This document shows, piece after piece, positions 33,716 to 46,274 of a stretch of DNA of 64,000 nt. The notes beneath the pieces are model-generated. The model had not been told where the DNA came from. It was given only the letters and a program-made list of their open reading frames with translations, and did not search any database. Source of the DNA: Ciborinia camelliae. Lineage: Eukaryota; Ascomycota; Leotiomycetes; Helotiales; Sclerotiniaceae. The stretch spans positions 2,154,853 through 2,218,852 of the forward strand of contig JANPYM010000001.1 in the NCBI GenBank assembly GCA_025890175.1, written 5' to 3'. Position 1 is the first letter of the stretch. The number at the start of each line of letters is the position of its first letter. The translations under genes were made by a program, and so were the position numbers.

Positions 33716-34593
33716 TTTGATTTGGGGGGATGGGTGGAGGGATTGAGGAATGCGCGTGGATGATAAGTACCGTAATAATCGATATATATTTGTTGATATA
33801 CCTGTAGAAAACACAAAAATCTTTTCCTGTAACCTATCGCTTACAGTATCAAGCGGAACTCCACTCCGGGCGGGGTTTGAATTGGGTGAAAGCCGGACGG
33901 AAACGTGCGGTAAAACGTGCAGGAGATCTACAACCCTTGAACAATAATAACAAACGAACTATGCGCTGTCAAATCCCCTGGTTTCTGCTGGTATTATTTA
34001 ATACATTGTAACTGCTAGGTACATTATTATTAGATAAATTAGATCTGCCCACGCTCGAAGTTCGAGGTTCCAACCAAGCTTCTTCTTTCCAAATTAATCG
34101 ATTTCCTTACTTTCTTAAAGGGAGACGGAGCGGGAGAACACACGACACGATATGGAATTTGCAACCAATTAGGAAGAGGAAAGGGTAAGAATGATGATTT
34201 TATAGGGCTAAATTGAGCTGTACTAGAAATAATGCCGCTTTTGCTTGTATTTATAACATCTCTATTTATCCGAGTTACAATTCAGCTAATTTTCACATGA
34301 TATTGCGATTAGGCATTGAGATCTCCTCTAGAAACTAAAAGCAGCCTCTACTAGCTGCCCTTGTCGAAAATGCTCGGTAACAATAATGTCCACGGGTGAC
34401 ATCGCTCTGCAGAAATTACCCTAGTAGTCTTACAGGTGGCATGGATAAGATCATTATTAAGATGGCTGGCACGTGGCTGATGAGAATCTTGGAATTGAAA
34501 ATGCAACTATTCTTATTGGCATGCAGGTGAGGATTAACTTTTCTCTCTTTTTTTCCCTCCTCACTCTTCTTATTTTCACTCCCCCGTGATACC
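33716..34593. other. Intergenic region up to the pogo-like element
   Basis: Likely contains the promoter of the membrane-protein gene; no other feature recognised. Confidence 0.4.
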
Positions 34594-34595
34594 TA

Positions 34596-36619
34596 CAGTA
34601 GAACCCGCCTATACCGGCCAAGAAAATTTGATTAATTAAATCCAATATAAACAGAATTCCAGTATATACAAATTAAACAATAAAATATTAATAAAATAAA
34701 ATTTAAAATAATCTTAATTATTTTTACTAAAATATTTTAATAATAATTTTTACCTATATTTTTAAATTAATTTTAATAATATTTCCTATTCCCTTTATTT
34801 CAATAACTTTTTCAATTTTATATTTTCAATTTTTTTTTATTTCTAATATAATATTAAAAACTAAATAATTTCAAATATTTAAATATTATTAATTTGATTT
34901 TTTTTAATTACAAAAACTAAATCCTTTTCATTTTTCTTTACTATTTTTTTTTATATTATAATCTAATTAATTAAAATATCAAGATTATCTTTTTTATTAA
35001 TTATACATTCAATATAAAATAAAATATATTTTTATATATTTGAAATTCTAACAAAAAAATCTAAATACTTTAAACATACTAAAATAATATATAATAATTT
35101 CAATGTCTTTTCAAAATTTTACTATATATTTAATAATATTACAAAATAAACCCCTAAATTGATATATTACAATTTATCCCAATAATTCAATATAATACTA
35201 ATTTTTATATCCTCCCATATTAATATATTCTATTATATAAATTTTAATATATTAAATTTTTCGAAATAATTTTGATTTTTGTTAAAATATTGAATTATAA
35301 AATGTACAGTTTATCATTATAAATATACCTTCCAATTTTAAATAATACCCTAATCAAAAAATTAATATTTCGAAATAATATTTATCAAAAACCATATAAT
35401 CTTTATATTAATAAAATATACCGTAATATTAACTTCCTCTATTACAAAAATATATACACTAAAATTATTTATTATTAAAAAAACTTTCTTCCCCTAAACT
35501 TTTATAATATAATTAAATTATTTCAAATATTTTAAAAATATATTATTCCTCATCCACGTTTTTGTATTTAATCTATATTTCACCTCTAACCTATCAAAAT
35601 TTGTAAATCCTACTCTTTTAAATATATAAAAAACCTTTGCTTTTCCTATAATTCAAAAAAAGAATTTATACATACCAATAAAATTTGAAATAAAATAAAA
35701 AATAATTTAAGCTTTTTTTAATTTGCAACCAATCTCTTCAAAAATGAAAAATATATAATTAAATTTATTTTTCCAAAATACCCCTATTTCATTACAATTA
35801 TATATATTATCAAAATTATACTTTACAATAATATTTTATATTTCTTCCATTATACAATCTAATTTCTTATTAATCTCTACCAATAAAACTTTTCCAAATT
35901 AATGTTTTTCTTTTATTTTAACCCGCATTTTGAATTTTGAAATAAAACTATTAAATCAAATTTTCCTTTTTTTAAATAAAAAAAGTTTATCCTTATATTT
36001 AAAAAGTTTATACCAAAACTTTATAATTTTTAAATATAGCATATTTTTTGTAATAAGCCTAAAATCAAAATAATAATTATAACGGATTTATTATTTAAAT
36101 AAAATATTTTCCAATACAAAATAATTAATTTTTTGATTTTTTAGAATATACAATTAATTTTTTAAAAAATTTATAATATCAAACTATACCCCCTTTTTCC
36201 CTAATATATTATTTAAAATCGATTTTTTAATAAATTCCTTATATTAAGTTTTTTATTATTAATATATATCTTTTTATTTTTTTTTTCCATATTTAAAATT
36301 TTATTATTAAACTTTTAAAACTTTTTTTTATTTATTTATAATTATAATATAGGATTTATAATAATCGACTTTTTTCAAAAATTTCGAAAATAATAATAAT
36401 AAAATACTTATAAAAATTAATTAATTAGATTTAAATATTTTAAAAAATATTATATAAATAATATAATATTTTTTTATACCAAATTTTTTAAAATCCTATT
36501 AATATAAACAAAAATATTAGATTTTCAATATATACACCCAAAAATAAGATAATTGAAAAAAATGACCAGTATAAACAGGATTCTGGTATAAACATGGCCG
36601 GTATAAGCGGGTTCTACTG
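34596..36619. mobile_element. Pogo/Fot1-like Tc1-mariner transposon, 2,024 bp, degenerated to AT
   Basis: Left end CAGTAGAACCCGCCTATACC at 34596 matches, inverted, the end at 36619 over 25 bp with a single C/T difference. The element is flanked by TA on both sides (34594-34595, 36620-36621), the Tc1/mariner target duplication; the CAGT start suits pogo-type elements. The interior is overwhelmingly A and T with no open frame of useful length, so a former transposase is erased. The length fits a once-autonomous Fot1/pogo element. Repeat-induced point mutation is the likely cause, inferred from composition. Subterminal copies of a TATAAACAG-type word occur near both ends. Confidence 0.88.
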
Positions 36620-36621
36620 TA

Positions 36622-37880
36622 CCTACCTACCTACACCATCCCGTCTCCCGAGTCCCGTGCCGTGCCTATCCAAATTCCTGTTGACCCGACCCGTCCCAAC
36701 AATTTCAAAAGCTGTCTGTCTGCCATGAACAATCTAGAGAGTCCCTAAGGTTCTAAGCCCCCTTCATTCTTTCTTAATAATATCAAGGGGAGAGCTATCT
36801 TAGTTAGTAGCTAATAGCTGGTCTTCGGTATAGTCTTCACTTACCCGCATAAGGCTGACCTTGCATTCTTGATCTACCTACCTAGGTAGATAGGTCAATC
36901 GGGCTGAGCTTACAGCATATGATAACAAAAGTTTATGCGTAAAATAATAAGGATGGGGGTTTAAGGGATCAGGATGGGGGGTCGATGGGGGTCTCGGGCT
37001 ATATAATAGGTAGCCTCAAGCGCTCAAAGTCTTGGATTTTAAGGTTTTAAAGCCTAAAAGCGCCTGGACTCCCAAGTCCAACACAGCCCAGGTGGTGCCA
37101 CCTTCCCACCTTCCCACAGTAACAGGGGTGGATTTAACAGGTCACGTGGGGACTAGACTAGCGTAGTATTAGCGTAGGACCTTGCTTATAAGCAGTCCCA
37201 GTTTAGATCTTCAATCCATATCCCTTTCCATCGAAACTAAGCTATTTTCTCCCACCTTTCCACCCCCTCATGATCCTCTGATCTTTATATTCAACATCAA
37301 AAAGTCAAACCCCAATAGATCCACTTTAAATAAGCACCCCCCCACCACACAAATTGTTACAATTGATTTGATTGATTGATCCTTTACTATACGAGTAACT
37401 ATGCGAGTTTTCTTGCTATACGAACCATGGAGGAGGTAGGTAATAAGTAAAAGTAAGTACCAGGTAGCTTCTTATCCGAGTCTCTTACAAGGATAAGGAT
37501 CCATCCATACCTCCGAATACAAATGATATCCTGATTCCTGATTCCTGATTCCTGATTCCTGATTCCTGATCCTGATTGATCCAGTCGGTACCTCCAAGCT
37601 AACCTTGCATTTTATACACCAACCTCGGGATTTACCTCATCAATGATCAAATTGGTATACATACTTCCCTTCCCTGCTTTACAACTAAGAGTACCGGTAC
37701 GGAGTATAACTATTTTATCTCCCAAGTTCTAACCATACCTCCCTCCTTCACTCTCGCTGAATATCTTCTCGATATTTTGTCCGAGATTGCTCACTAGCTA
37801 GCTAGCTTAATAACAACCTTCAATTCTTCACCTTGGTGTTTCTCCATAACATAACCACCATAACCACATACATCTCAGTC
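36622..37880. other. Long 5' region of the type III PKS gene
   Basis: 1.26 kb between the transposon and the PKS start. Contains TACC/ACCT-type simple sequence at 36620-36635, a CACGTG box at about 37143, the CTGATTC tandem repeat annotated separately and pyrimidine-rich stretches near the start codon. Confidence 0.5.
37531..37570. repeat. Tandem repeat of 7-bp unit CTGATTC
   Basis: Five perfect units plus a partial one, about 310 bp upstream of the PKS start codon. Confidence 0.9.
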
Positions 37881-39550
37881 ATGTCAAACCTCACAGAAGG
37901 GCAAAATGCCCAGCAATCTGTCAATAAGGATGAATTCGGGAGTCTCAATCTTTCAATTGTTGGACTGGGAGTTGAATATCCTCCATTCTTACTGGAACCT
38001 TCAGCATTGGACATATTAACCAAACGCCACTATCCCGAGTCTCCAGCGCAAGTTCTCCCTTCTCCCCGCCCTCATCTGCTCTTCCTAAATTCCCATGAGC
38101 TCACTCACTGCATACTAACACATTCTCCCTCTTTCAGAATGAAAAAAGTCTGCACAATCAACAAGTTCACCGGCATCGAATCCCGCTCCGCAATCGGTAC
38201 CGTCGACCATCCCATGGCTAACATGGACCGTGCTCCCACCATCAGCGAACTGTGCTCTGTATTCCTGAAAGACGGCGTTGCCCTCGCCGTAACCGCATGT
38301 CGCAAAGCTCTTCATGAAGCCCATCTCGAACCCTCCGACATCACCCATGTCGTCAGTACAACTTGTACCAACAGTGCCAATCCGGGGTACGATCATTTCG
38401 TCTGCAAAGCTTTAGGAATAACCCAACCTGTTGAAAAGGTCCTGCTGCATGGTATTGGATGTAGTGGCGGTCTTGCGAGTTTGCGAACTGCAGCCAATTT
38501 GGCGTTGGGACATAGCTTCAGAGGGAAAAAGGCAAGGGTATTGGTTATGGCATTGGAAATAAGTTCGTTGTTGGTGAGGAGTGAATTGGACAGTGTGCAT
38601 GAATTACAGGAGACGAGGATTGGTATTACGCTTTTCAGCGATTGTGCGAGTGCGTGTGTTCTCAGTAATGGAATTGGTGGAACAGATGAAGAGAGCGTTT
38701 ATGATTTGTTGGGTTGGGAACATAAGATGATTCCGGATACGGAGCATGATTTGGGATTTGATGTTGATCCGCTTGGTACGTCTATTTCTGATTTTCTCTT
38801 TTCTCCTCATCCATCCAATATTTCCATTTACCTGCCATGGACTAAAAGAGCTAATTTGTTTACCCTCAAAAAGGCTGGAAAGTAATTCTCTCCCCTCGCG
38901 TCCCAAAACTCGCCGCCGAAGCAGTCTCCCCCAGCTACCACTCCCTCATATCCAATATCCCCTCCCTTCCCGCCTCCTATAGATCCCCCGCCGACTTCGA
39001 CTGGGCGCTCCACCCTGGTGGCGCAACAATATTAACGGGCGTTGAAAGAGCTATGAATATTTCACCAGAATATTTGAGAGCTTCATATGATACATACATG
39101 AAACATGGAAATTCATCTAGCGCGACGATCTTCAGCGTGATGGATAAGTTACGATGCAAAGATATGGATGGCCTTACACCTGGAGGACGAGGCCCCAAGG
39201 AAATGGTCGTGGGGTGTGCTTTTGGACCGGGCATTGCTGTGGAGATGTGTCTCATGAAGCGGAATTTACATCACGTCAAACGAGAGTGGGATGGCGGGGT
39301 GCAGAGCGGGGTTAGTGGGGAAGTTACACCGCCTCTGACAGAAAGCGAAGGGAGTCGGAGTGTAAGTGAGGGAGACGTAGAGCCGGAGGATCTGGCAAAG
39401 GTGAAGGAGTCGGGGGACAAATTGGGTGAGAAATTACAGCAGGTGGAACTGGCTATTCCGGAACAAAATTCGGAGCTTCAGCCTCAAGGACAGGAGAATG
39501 CTGCACTGGATAGTTTGGAGGAGGCACTCAATGGTGTTCAGCTCGACTGA
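37881..39550 (+). CDS. Type III polyketide synthase (chalcone-synthase-like)
   Basis: Exons 37881-38047, 38138-38775 and 38874-39550 sum to 1,482 nt, 493 residues. It condenses acyl-CoA starters with malonyl-CoA into pyrones or resorcinols as a homodimer. The catalytic triad is present: Cys164 in GIGCSGG, His315 in ALHPGG and Asn348 in KHGNSSSA; the C-terminal GCAFGPGIAVEM loop matches the family GFGPG element. After the core a ~95-residue charged, Glu-rich tail extends the protein beyond plant homologues, as in other ascomycete enzymes. Intron 1 uses a GC donor (GCAAGT) with a regular CAG acceptor: that join restores the expected SPA/MKKV sequence, whereas no GT donor does. Intron 2 uses GTACGT and an AAG acceptor. 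The gene stands alone, without other biosynthesis genes beside it. Confidence 0.93.
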
Positions 39551-40094
39551 AGTAAAAGCGAGATTTAGGCAAAGCGGAAAATAGAGGAAGAACGCGAACG
39601 ATTGTCAGAAAAGATTTAGCGATGAGAGGTGATTACGATAAACACGAGTTCCAACGCTACACGTGGGATGAAACTAGCCACGAACGGGCGATTTGAGGAA
39701 TCAATTAGAAGAGGACCTTGGAATACGATATGCAGGTTCATGTCAGAGTCAATGGATATTAGACCAAAGAGACAAAAGTATTGTGGCAAAGGAGGGTGGC
39801 GGGCTTCACAGCCAGCGAGTATTCATATACAGCAGAGCCGGTTGCATAGAACATAGATTCTTCAGGTTCAAAGTGGAGAGTAGTAGGTATATGAAAGGAT
39901 GGGTATGATCACAGCATAGCATTATAGATCAGATGAGATGATACAAGAATCATGGAAGATGCATTGGAAACATATCACGCAGGTATAAGTCTGCATGCCA
40001 AATTTGTAAACTCGTGACAAGTTCTCTCATATTTTCGATCATCTTCCTACGGGTATTTTCATGGCCAAAAGCATCGGTCCCTCGGCCTCTAGAA
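39551..40094. other. Convergent intergenic region
   Basis: Shared 3' flanks of the PKS and BUD22 genes. Short open frames only. Confidence 0.45.
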
Positions 40095-41543
40095 CTAATC
40101 AAAAACCACCTTCTTCCCACTAAACGTTGCCTTGGCCTTGTCATCCTTGGCCTTCTTCGCCGCCTCCCAACTGGGATGTAAAACGCCCACATCATCTCTC
40201 GTCTTGACCTTATCTCTGGGTTTCACCTCCACCGTATTGGCATTGCCCTTATCATTTCTAAAATCTCCCCGGCGTCCCTTGCCCACATCCCTGACCTTCT
40301 TCCCGGATTTCTCCGCGCGTTTCATCTCCCTCTCCTGCTCAATGGACATTTTCCCATCGGCGATATGCTTGGCGCCCTTGCCGAATTTCTTCTCCCAGAG
40401 CGCTTGGCGCGCTTTTTGCCCCATGCGGTTCTTGCGCACCACGGGTTTCATGTCCGTGTCGGAGAGGGAGGAGGCGGACGATTCGGACCCCGACCAGTAG
40501 CCTCCCATCAGGGTGGGGAGGAAGGTGCTGTTTTTTGTGGCGTCGGTCGTCGTGGTGGCGGCGGATTTTTTGGGTTTTTTGGCTTTGGGTTGGGGTTCGG
40601 GGGAGGGCGATCGGGATGGTGTGGGCGAAAGGGAGAGTGAGAGTCGTGTATTTGACTTTGAGCTTGACGGGTTTTTCTTAAGGTATTCTTTTTCGTCGAA
40701 TGATTCTTCGTCCGAGGAAGCGCCTAACAGAGCATCGTATCGTGAAAGCGTTTCTTCATCCAATGATTCATTTCCTTCTCCGTTTTCTTCATCGTCCTCG
40801 GAATCGTCCTCATCTTCGTCATCGCCAGGCGAATCAAAACCTTCCCATGACTCCTCTTCGTTCTTTTTCTTCGAAGATTTTGGAATTGCATCTTCCATAT
40901 CAACATCACTTTCTTCTTCACCCTCACTCTGCGGCTCCATCTTCCTCGAGCTCTTCTTGACATCGTCTCCTTTTCCTTTCTCCTTCACCTTGTCTTTGCC
41001 CTTCTTTATAAGCGGCACAGGAATCCCCATACTCATATAACTCCCCCCTAATAACCCCCTCCCAAACACTCTTCACAACCTTGAAATTCCACATGCCACT
41101 CACAACATTATTCCACACCTTGATATCCTCCTCCCCCTTCTCCCCCTCCCACCCCTTCACCCCCTCACNNNNNNNNNNTTCACCCCCTCACCACCTTGAC
41201 CCCATTCTGCAGGCAAAAACCTACTCTCACTCATAGCTTTTATCTTTCCCAATCCCCTCGCCAATCGCTGTTCAACCACTTTATCCAAATCCACCGTTTT
41301 CAAAGCTTCAATCTCTTTACGTATCCTCGACATTTGTACAGCATCGGTCACTTTCGTGGCATTTGTCAATCTCTTTCCCAGTCTCTGCCTCTCGAATCCT
41401 TTTGCCGTCTTGAGGGCGCTGCGAAGCTGTTTACGAGCTGAGATGAGATGGATATTGAAGTCGTTTTGGCGGGAATTGTGCTCGCGGATGTTGGGTGAAA
41501 TGGTATCATATTGATCGTGGGAGGAGCGCTTGCGTTTGGGCAT
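40095..41543 (-). CDS. BUD22: BUD22-type ribosome biogenesis protein, interrupted by an assembly gap
   Basis: Nucleolar protein for 18S rRNA maturation (BUD22/SRFBP1 family). The start (MPKRKRSSHDQYDTI) and helical segment ISARKQLRSALKTAKGFERQRL are followed by EDIKVWNNVVSGMWNFKVVK, a long acidic Ser/Asp/Glu-rich middle, and the basic C-terminal box with LHPSWEAAKKAKDDKAKATF and GKKVVFD, the family hallmark. Ten N at 41169-41178 break the frame; a 13-bp sequence occurs on both sides, and merging the copies restores it. A second frame change lies in a run of six G (minus strand, about 41043-41048): five would connect VWEGVIRG to SYMSMGIPVPL. Both look like assembly or base-calling faults rather than mutations. 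Apparent length about 455 residues after correction. Confidence 0.82.
41169..41178. other. Assembly gap of ten N
   Basis: The sequence TTCACCCCCTCAC stands immediately before (41156-41168) and after (41179-41191) the N run, suggesting two contig ends that overlap. Confidence 0.95.
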
Positions 41544-42309
41544 TTTGCTTATGTATGTTGTGCTATAATGAAATTTATGGTTGGGGATTTGAAGACGAAT
41601 TGAATGAAATGGATAAATTCGAGCGCGGAAAAACAGTCAAGAACGAAGAGCTCAAAAATTGTGACAGGGGTGGGTTCACCGCTTTTACTTTTGGCTCTAA
41701 AGGCGGTGAAGACAGTCGCAGAACTGAAATTATATTTGGAAGAAGGGGAAATGCTCGGGAAGTGGTGCGTTCATTGATTATAAAAGGATGGAAATGGAAA
41801 TTAGTTCATATATTGAACGTATATGCACTGGTATGACCGGATAATACGATAGAATGGAAGTGGTAGGTAGAATTATATTAGATTGTATTGACAGAGTTTC
41901 TTAGGCATACTCCCCTTCCATTTTACTACAGTCGTCTTAAATAAATTTATTACAGAATTTTAGCTCCACGTAAACCACATCCAAAAGTGAAACTCTAAGC
42001 GCCGAAAAAAAAGGGGGGTCGCGTACGCCCTTTCTTCCCCCAAAGTCTAACTATTCGTTTCGGGCTCTATGGGTGTTGCCCACTCTATATATATATACCT
42101 ATTTGCAGCCCTGCTGCCCTTATATTCTACTCCCCCATGCCTGATACGGCATAGCCAACAACGTGATCCCCGATCACGTACCCCCTGACTATGTGACTAG
42201 GAACCATGTGACCTGATTCCCCAACATCATATATTATAAATTGTACTTGTTTTGCTTCATTTTATTAGCTAGTTTTAGATTTCCTGTGTTAAATCAACTA
42301 ATAATGTGG
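41544..42309. other. Intergenic region
   Basis: 5' flank of BUD22. A 113-codon plus frame (41495-41836) overlaps the BUD22 start and has no recognisable content. An (AT)n stretch lies near 42088. Confidence 0.4.
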
Positions 42310-42951
42310 CAACCTCGTCACCTCAAGCAACGAACATCTGTAATATTCGAGGACTAGTAGCTGTCATCACTGGGGGCGGGAGTCGTGAGTTGCCCCTTTC
42401 CGATTTTATTTCCTCATATGGAAATGCAAGTATGGGAATAAATAACTAAGAATTTCGAGTTAAATCCAGCAGCCATTTTTTCTTGTATTATAGCTTTCTT
42501 GGATATGTCGGATAGGGGAAATGAAAAATGAAATGTGGAACAGGGGAGCCAAGTTATTGCCACGAGTTCCATTGCTAGTTTCAATAGAAATGTATGTAGT
42601 TGATTTAAGTGTGGGCAAAGTAAAGCTTCTACAAAACATTTAATGAAGAAATTGGGTACACAACTAGCACCTTATGAGGTTAGATGTAACACTATCGCTC
42701 CTGGATGTAGGTTTCTTAGCACAATTTTGACTGGTTTAAATTTTTGAGGGGAGGACGGAAATTTTAACTGAACTTGGCATTTATATCTGAAATGGCTGCC
42801 GCGCTCATATGTGGTAAGTGTGTTCTTCTAGGGCATAATTCCAGGACAAAGAGTCTGTACGGAAGAAGATATGGCTGACTCTATTTTCTTTTTGGCATCG
42901 AGGGCCGGTGCTTACTAGAATTTTTATTGTGGTCGACGAGGGCCGGTTGAG
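42310..42951 (+). pseudogene. Relic of a short-chain dehydrogenase/reductase
   Basis: Coding sense of an SDR can be followed in scattered frames: NIRGLVAVITGGGS near 42340-42385 (dinucleotide-binding motif, ending where GIG should follow), SIASFNR near 42570-42590, ASTKHLMKKLGTQLAPYEVR near 42625-42690, CNTIAPG near 42690-42710, EEDMADSIFFLASRAGAY near 42860-42918 and a terminal VVDEGRL-like stretch. These are separated by frameshifts, stops and loss of the central segment with the catalytic Tyr. The NADP-binding reductase that this once was resembles the group with T-H-L-M-K and N-x-I-A-P-G-x-F motifs. Clearly non-functional. Confidence 0.7.
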
Positions 42952-43229
42952 TATCATACTTATTACTTGTTAGTTTTGTAGATAAATTGGATATAGTGGC
43001 GTATGGAGAGGTGTTTACAGAGGTGTATAGAAGTGACTAAGACGTGGATTAGATTTTGAGACGATAGGGGACTTGTTGGATTAGCTAGATATCCAGTTGC
43101 GCTATTTGAAATTCAAACCTCTATTTCTTACCCAAACTCAATTTCAAACTACTCTATGAACTCAAGCCCCGGAACGATAATCCTCAATATAAGGAAAGGT
43201 TAGGAGCAATAGAGGTATTATGTCACTGT

Positions 43230-43286
43230 GTCACGGTATGAGACAAATGTCACGGTGTGAGACGAGTGTCACGGTGTGAGACGTTC
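43230..43286. repeat. Three tandem copies of a 19-bp unit
   Basis: Unit GTCACGGTGTGAGACGAGT with a few differences between copies, starting at 43230, 43249 and 43268. Confidence 0.88.
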
Positions 43287-46267
43287 CTCCTCGAATCATC
43301 CTCAACCAAGGAGATGAATGTATTGTATACTTAGATCCCTGAAACCTTCTAACACGAATCTGACTTTTGTAACATCTTTTTTGTGTCTTTGTGTTTTTCC
43401 CCAACGCATATGATTCCTTTTCACCCCACTTATCTCCGGGTCAAGGGTGATGGAGAGAAGATGGAATGAGCCATCGAAAATTTGTTAGCTAATATCATAA
43501 ATACTTCAAGAGATCTCATGATATCTTATGAGATTATGAAAAATTATCGTCTCAACTGAATTCAATCCATCATTATTCCAAAAAAATCTCATAAATTTCT
43601 TTTGAGATGATATACGGTACGAGTGAATCGACTGGACCATTTTGTAACAATATAGATGTAGGATGGCAACAATAATAGAATGACGGTAATTATACAACTG
43701 GTTGACAATTATTAAGACATGCAACAAAATCCTTTGGAATGATACTAACAATTCTGAAAAATCTTGTCAAGACCTTTCTGGCAATATCAGTATTCAAAAC
43801 GACAACAATAAGAATAGAAAAATGGTGACAATAAATCGCACAGCAATAATTGAGACTTGCAACAAAACTTTTGGGGTAGAATAGCAGTTATCGTCTGGCG
43901 TGTACAATCATAAAATATGTGTAGGTAGCTTTATGATGAACCAATTCGCGAATATCCTCTTCCGTTTCTTCTACGAGAGATGGTATAGTATGAGATTACT
44001 TTTCGCAATATGGTATTAGGAGTCAGTTTGATTGGGCCCCAATCCCATTTCTCACTCCAACAAACAAACCACAAGAGGCAGTTACAGAATACATGGTGAT
44101 AAACGAAGACGGTGAGATGAATTGCAAGGAGAGAGAGATGAAAAAGGCGAGGATGGGAAGAAATGACGAAAGAATGTCAAACGTCGGTTCAGTCCCAAGC
44201 ACATCCGAATCCAGATCGCAAACAATATAATAATTCAGCCTACGCGAAATTAAACCAAAAGGAACCCCGGAATTTTGTCTGGTGCCTGACATGATATTCA
44301 CATGTGGCTCGATACAGTCTAGAAGGCTTCGAGAGATCTGCAGATCAAAAAAAGCCACCGACTTTAAATATCGGTTGCTGCTGCCGAGAATAATGTGTGT
44401 CCCGGAAGATTATCACTAGATAATGTGCTTATGTCCACTAGTATTTATGAACAGCCTTCTTCAAGATGTCAGAGTTGATCATTGAATCGTCAGAGATAGG
44501 AAAGCGGCTATGCCGAGCCGAATCTTATTACTGAGAAGAATCGATAGCGGGGAATATTACATAGGAATAGATGTAATATCTACTTGGCGGCGTCCGATTT
44601 CTTCTCTTTGTGCCCTCTTTGAGCGCCCGAAGACAAGGAGAGTACGAAAAAGATACCACTTGTATTGTGATCGGGAAGCATATCATCTTGGCATCAATCC
44701 ATCACTGCCATATTCCATCCAAATGACAACCGTTTTTTGTTTTTTTTTGTTCAACGTACCTACCTGTCCTAAAGGTATTTGCTCATCACGAGAAAAGTGA
44801 GGAAGGATCCGATGAGAACCTTATGTAGGTATTCTTGCCTTGGTTAATACATCTGCAACGATCTGGAAGGAGATTATCCCTATGGCTTTAAACTGTGGCC
44901 ATATACAATGAGGATATATTATGGGGACACAAGGGTACTTCACTGAACTTCAACTTGGCTCATGGAAACAAATTTTCCGCGAAAAATATGACAGTTCACC
45001 ATTTTTCAACCTACTTAACTACTAGACTGATGAAATAAATGAACTGTGACTTACCGCCAAGAAATTTTGCCTCCAAATCTTGGTATATCGATGTGTCTTG
45101 GAGGTATCTCCGAGGCGGCTCACCGGTCCGCTAACAGGCTCTTACACGAAAATCTAGATGAATTCTTCAATTAACCACTTCTCTATATCTAACTCGGGGC
45201 CGTGCTAAAGAAATGGTCAATGAAAAACTTTGATGATCTCACTCTATTTAGCATTCAGATATGCATCATCCACCTACCAATAAAGTATCGAAATTCCAAT
45301 AACAAGGGCTTGAAAGACAGACGATCAAAATTCGATGAGTTAAAAACTGCGATTTAAAAACGCCGTACAAATACAATATCGGACAGATGGCGCCGCATGG
45401 CTGTGTGTTGTGTGTTGTGGCACTTCGGGTGTTCTATTTAGCCTATTTGGCGAATCCCCAGATGCGCGGTTCGTTTTTAAACCTACATTGTCAGCGGTAG
45501 ATGGAATTAGATAGGGGTTTCCCCGCATTATCCGTTGTGACACCCAAGAGGAATAATTTGATCTGCAGATAATTATATGGGGACCCCACAATATGATAAG
45601 GGGAATGTGGAAAGGCTTACTGCAGAATCCTATCTAAAGTGTGGCTTGGAGTGGTTGTGACCTTGTACAGCACTCGGATATTTGATTGGGCTTATTGGCG
45701 TCCCCGGGTATCCTGATCATATGCGATGAATCTTCGACAGTGATGGATTTCATTGGCTCCAACTTAATCATGGCAGCCTTATGTATTTTAAAGTCTTGCT
45801 CATCACCCGACGATATTTTCCATAAGTTTAGCGAAATGGATAATCTCAAATTATCTTAATATTTTTGCTGTGATAACATGAAAGTGACAAGAATAGAATC
45901 TTAGTCAAGTTATATGCCATGAATTTTCGCTCCGTTCCGAGTAACCTCGTCATTACTTTATTCCTTGCGGCATCTTTTCCCCCGCTTCAGATATGATTGC
46001 TGGTCATGCATTAATCATCCATGATTAGCACGGGCTTAGGCGACTGCTAGAACCCGCTTTCAATATAGGGGTTCAAACATGGAGGGCAGACTACACTGTC
46101 AATTCACTATCTTACCATACTTGGCTGTTCCCAATCAACCGGCCTGTCTGCCCGTATTTCCATATTCAACAATTGACCTTGTAAATTACATTCAACATGA
46201 TGTGCAAATTGACATTGATTAGAGTACATTGGACATGATGAGAGACGCCCTTGGCATAAACGAGGCC

Positions 46268-46274
46268 TATATAA
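46268..46274 (+). promoter_or_regulatory. Putative TATA box of the cellobiohydrolase gene
   Basis: TATATAA lies 72 bp upstream of the start codon at 46340, a usual distance for a strongly induced fungal gene. Confidence 0.45.

Noticed and set aside
34457..34645. 62-codon frame at the left edge of the pogo-like element
   Set aside because: Straddles the transposon border and has no domain.
40132..41040. Plus-strand frames of up to 175 codons
   Set aside because: Antisense shadows of the acidic Ser/Asp-rich part of BUD22.
43230..43286. Could the three 19-bp units be a CRISPR-like array?
   Set aside because: Units are directly adjacent without spacers; the organism is a eukaryote.
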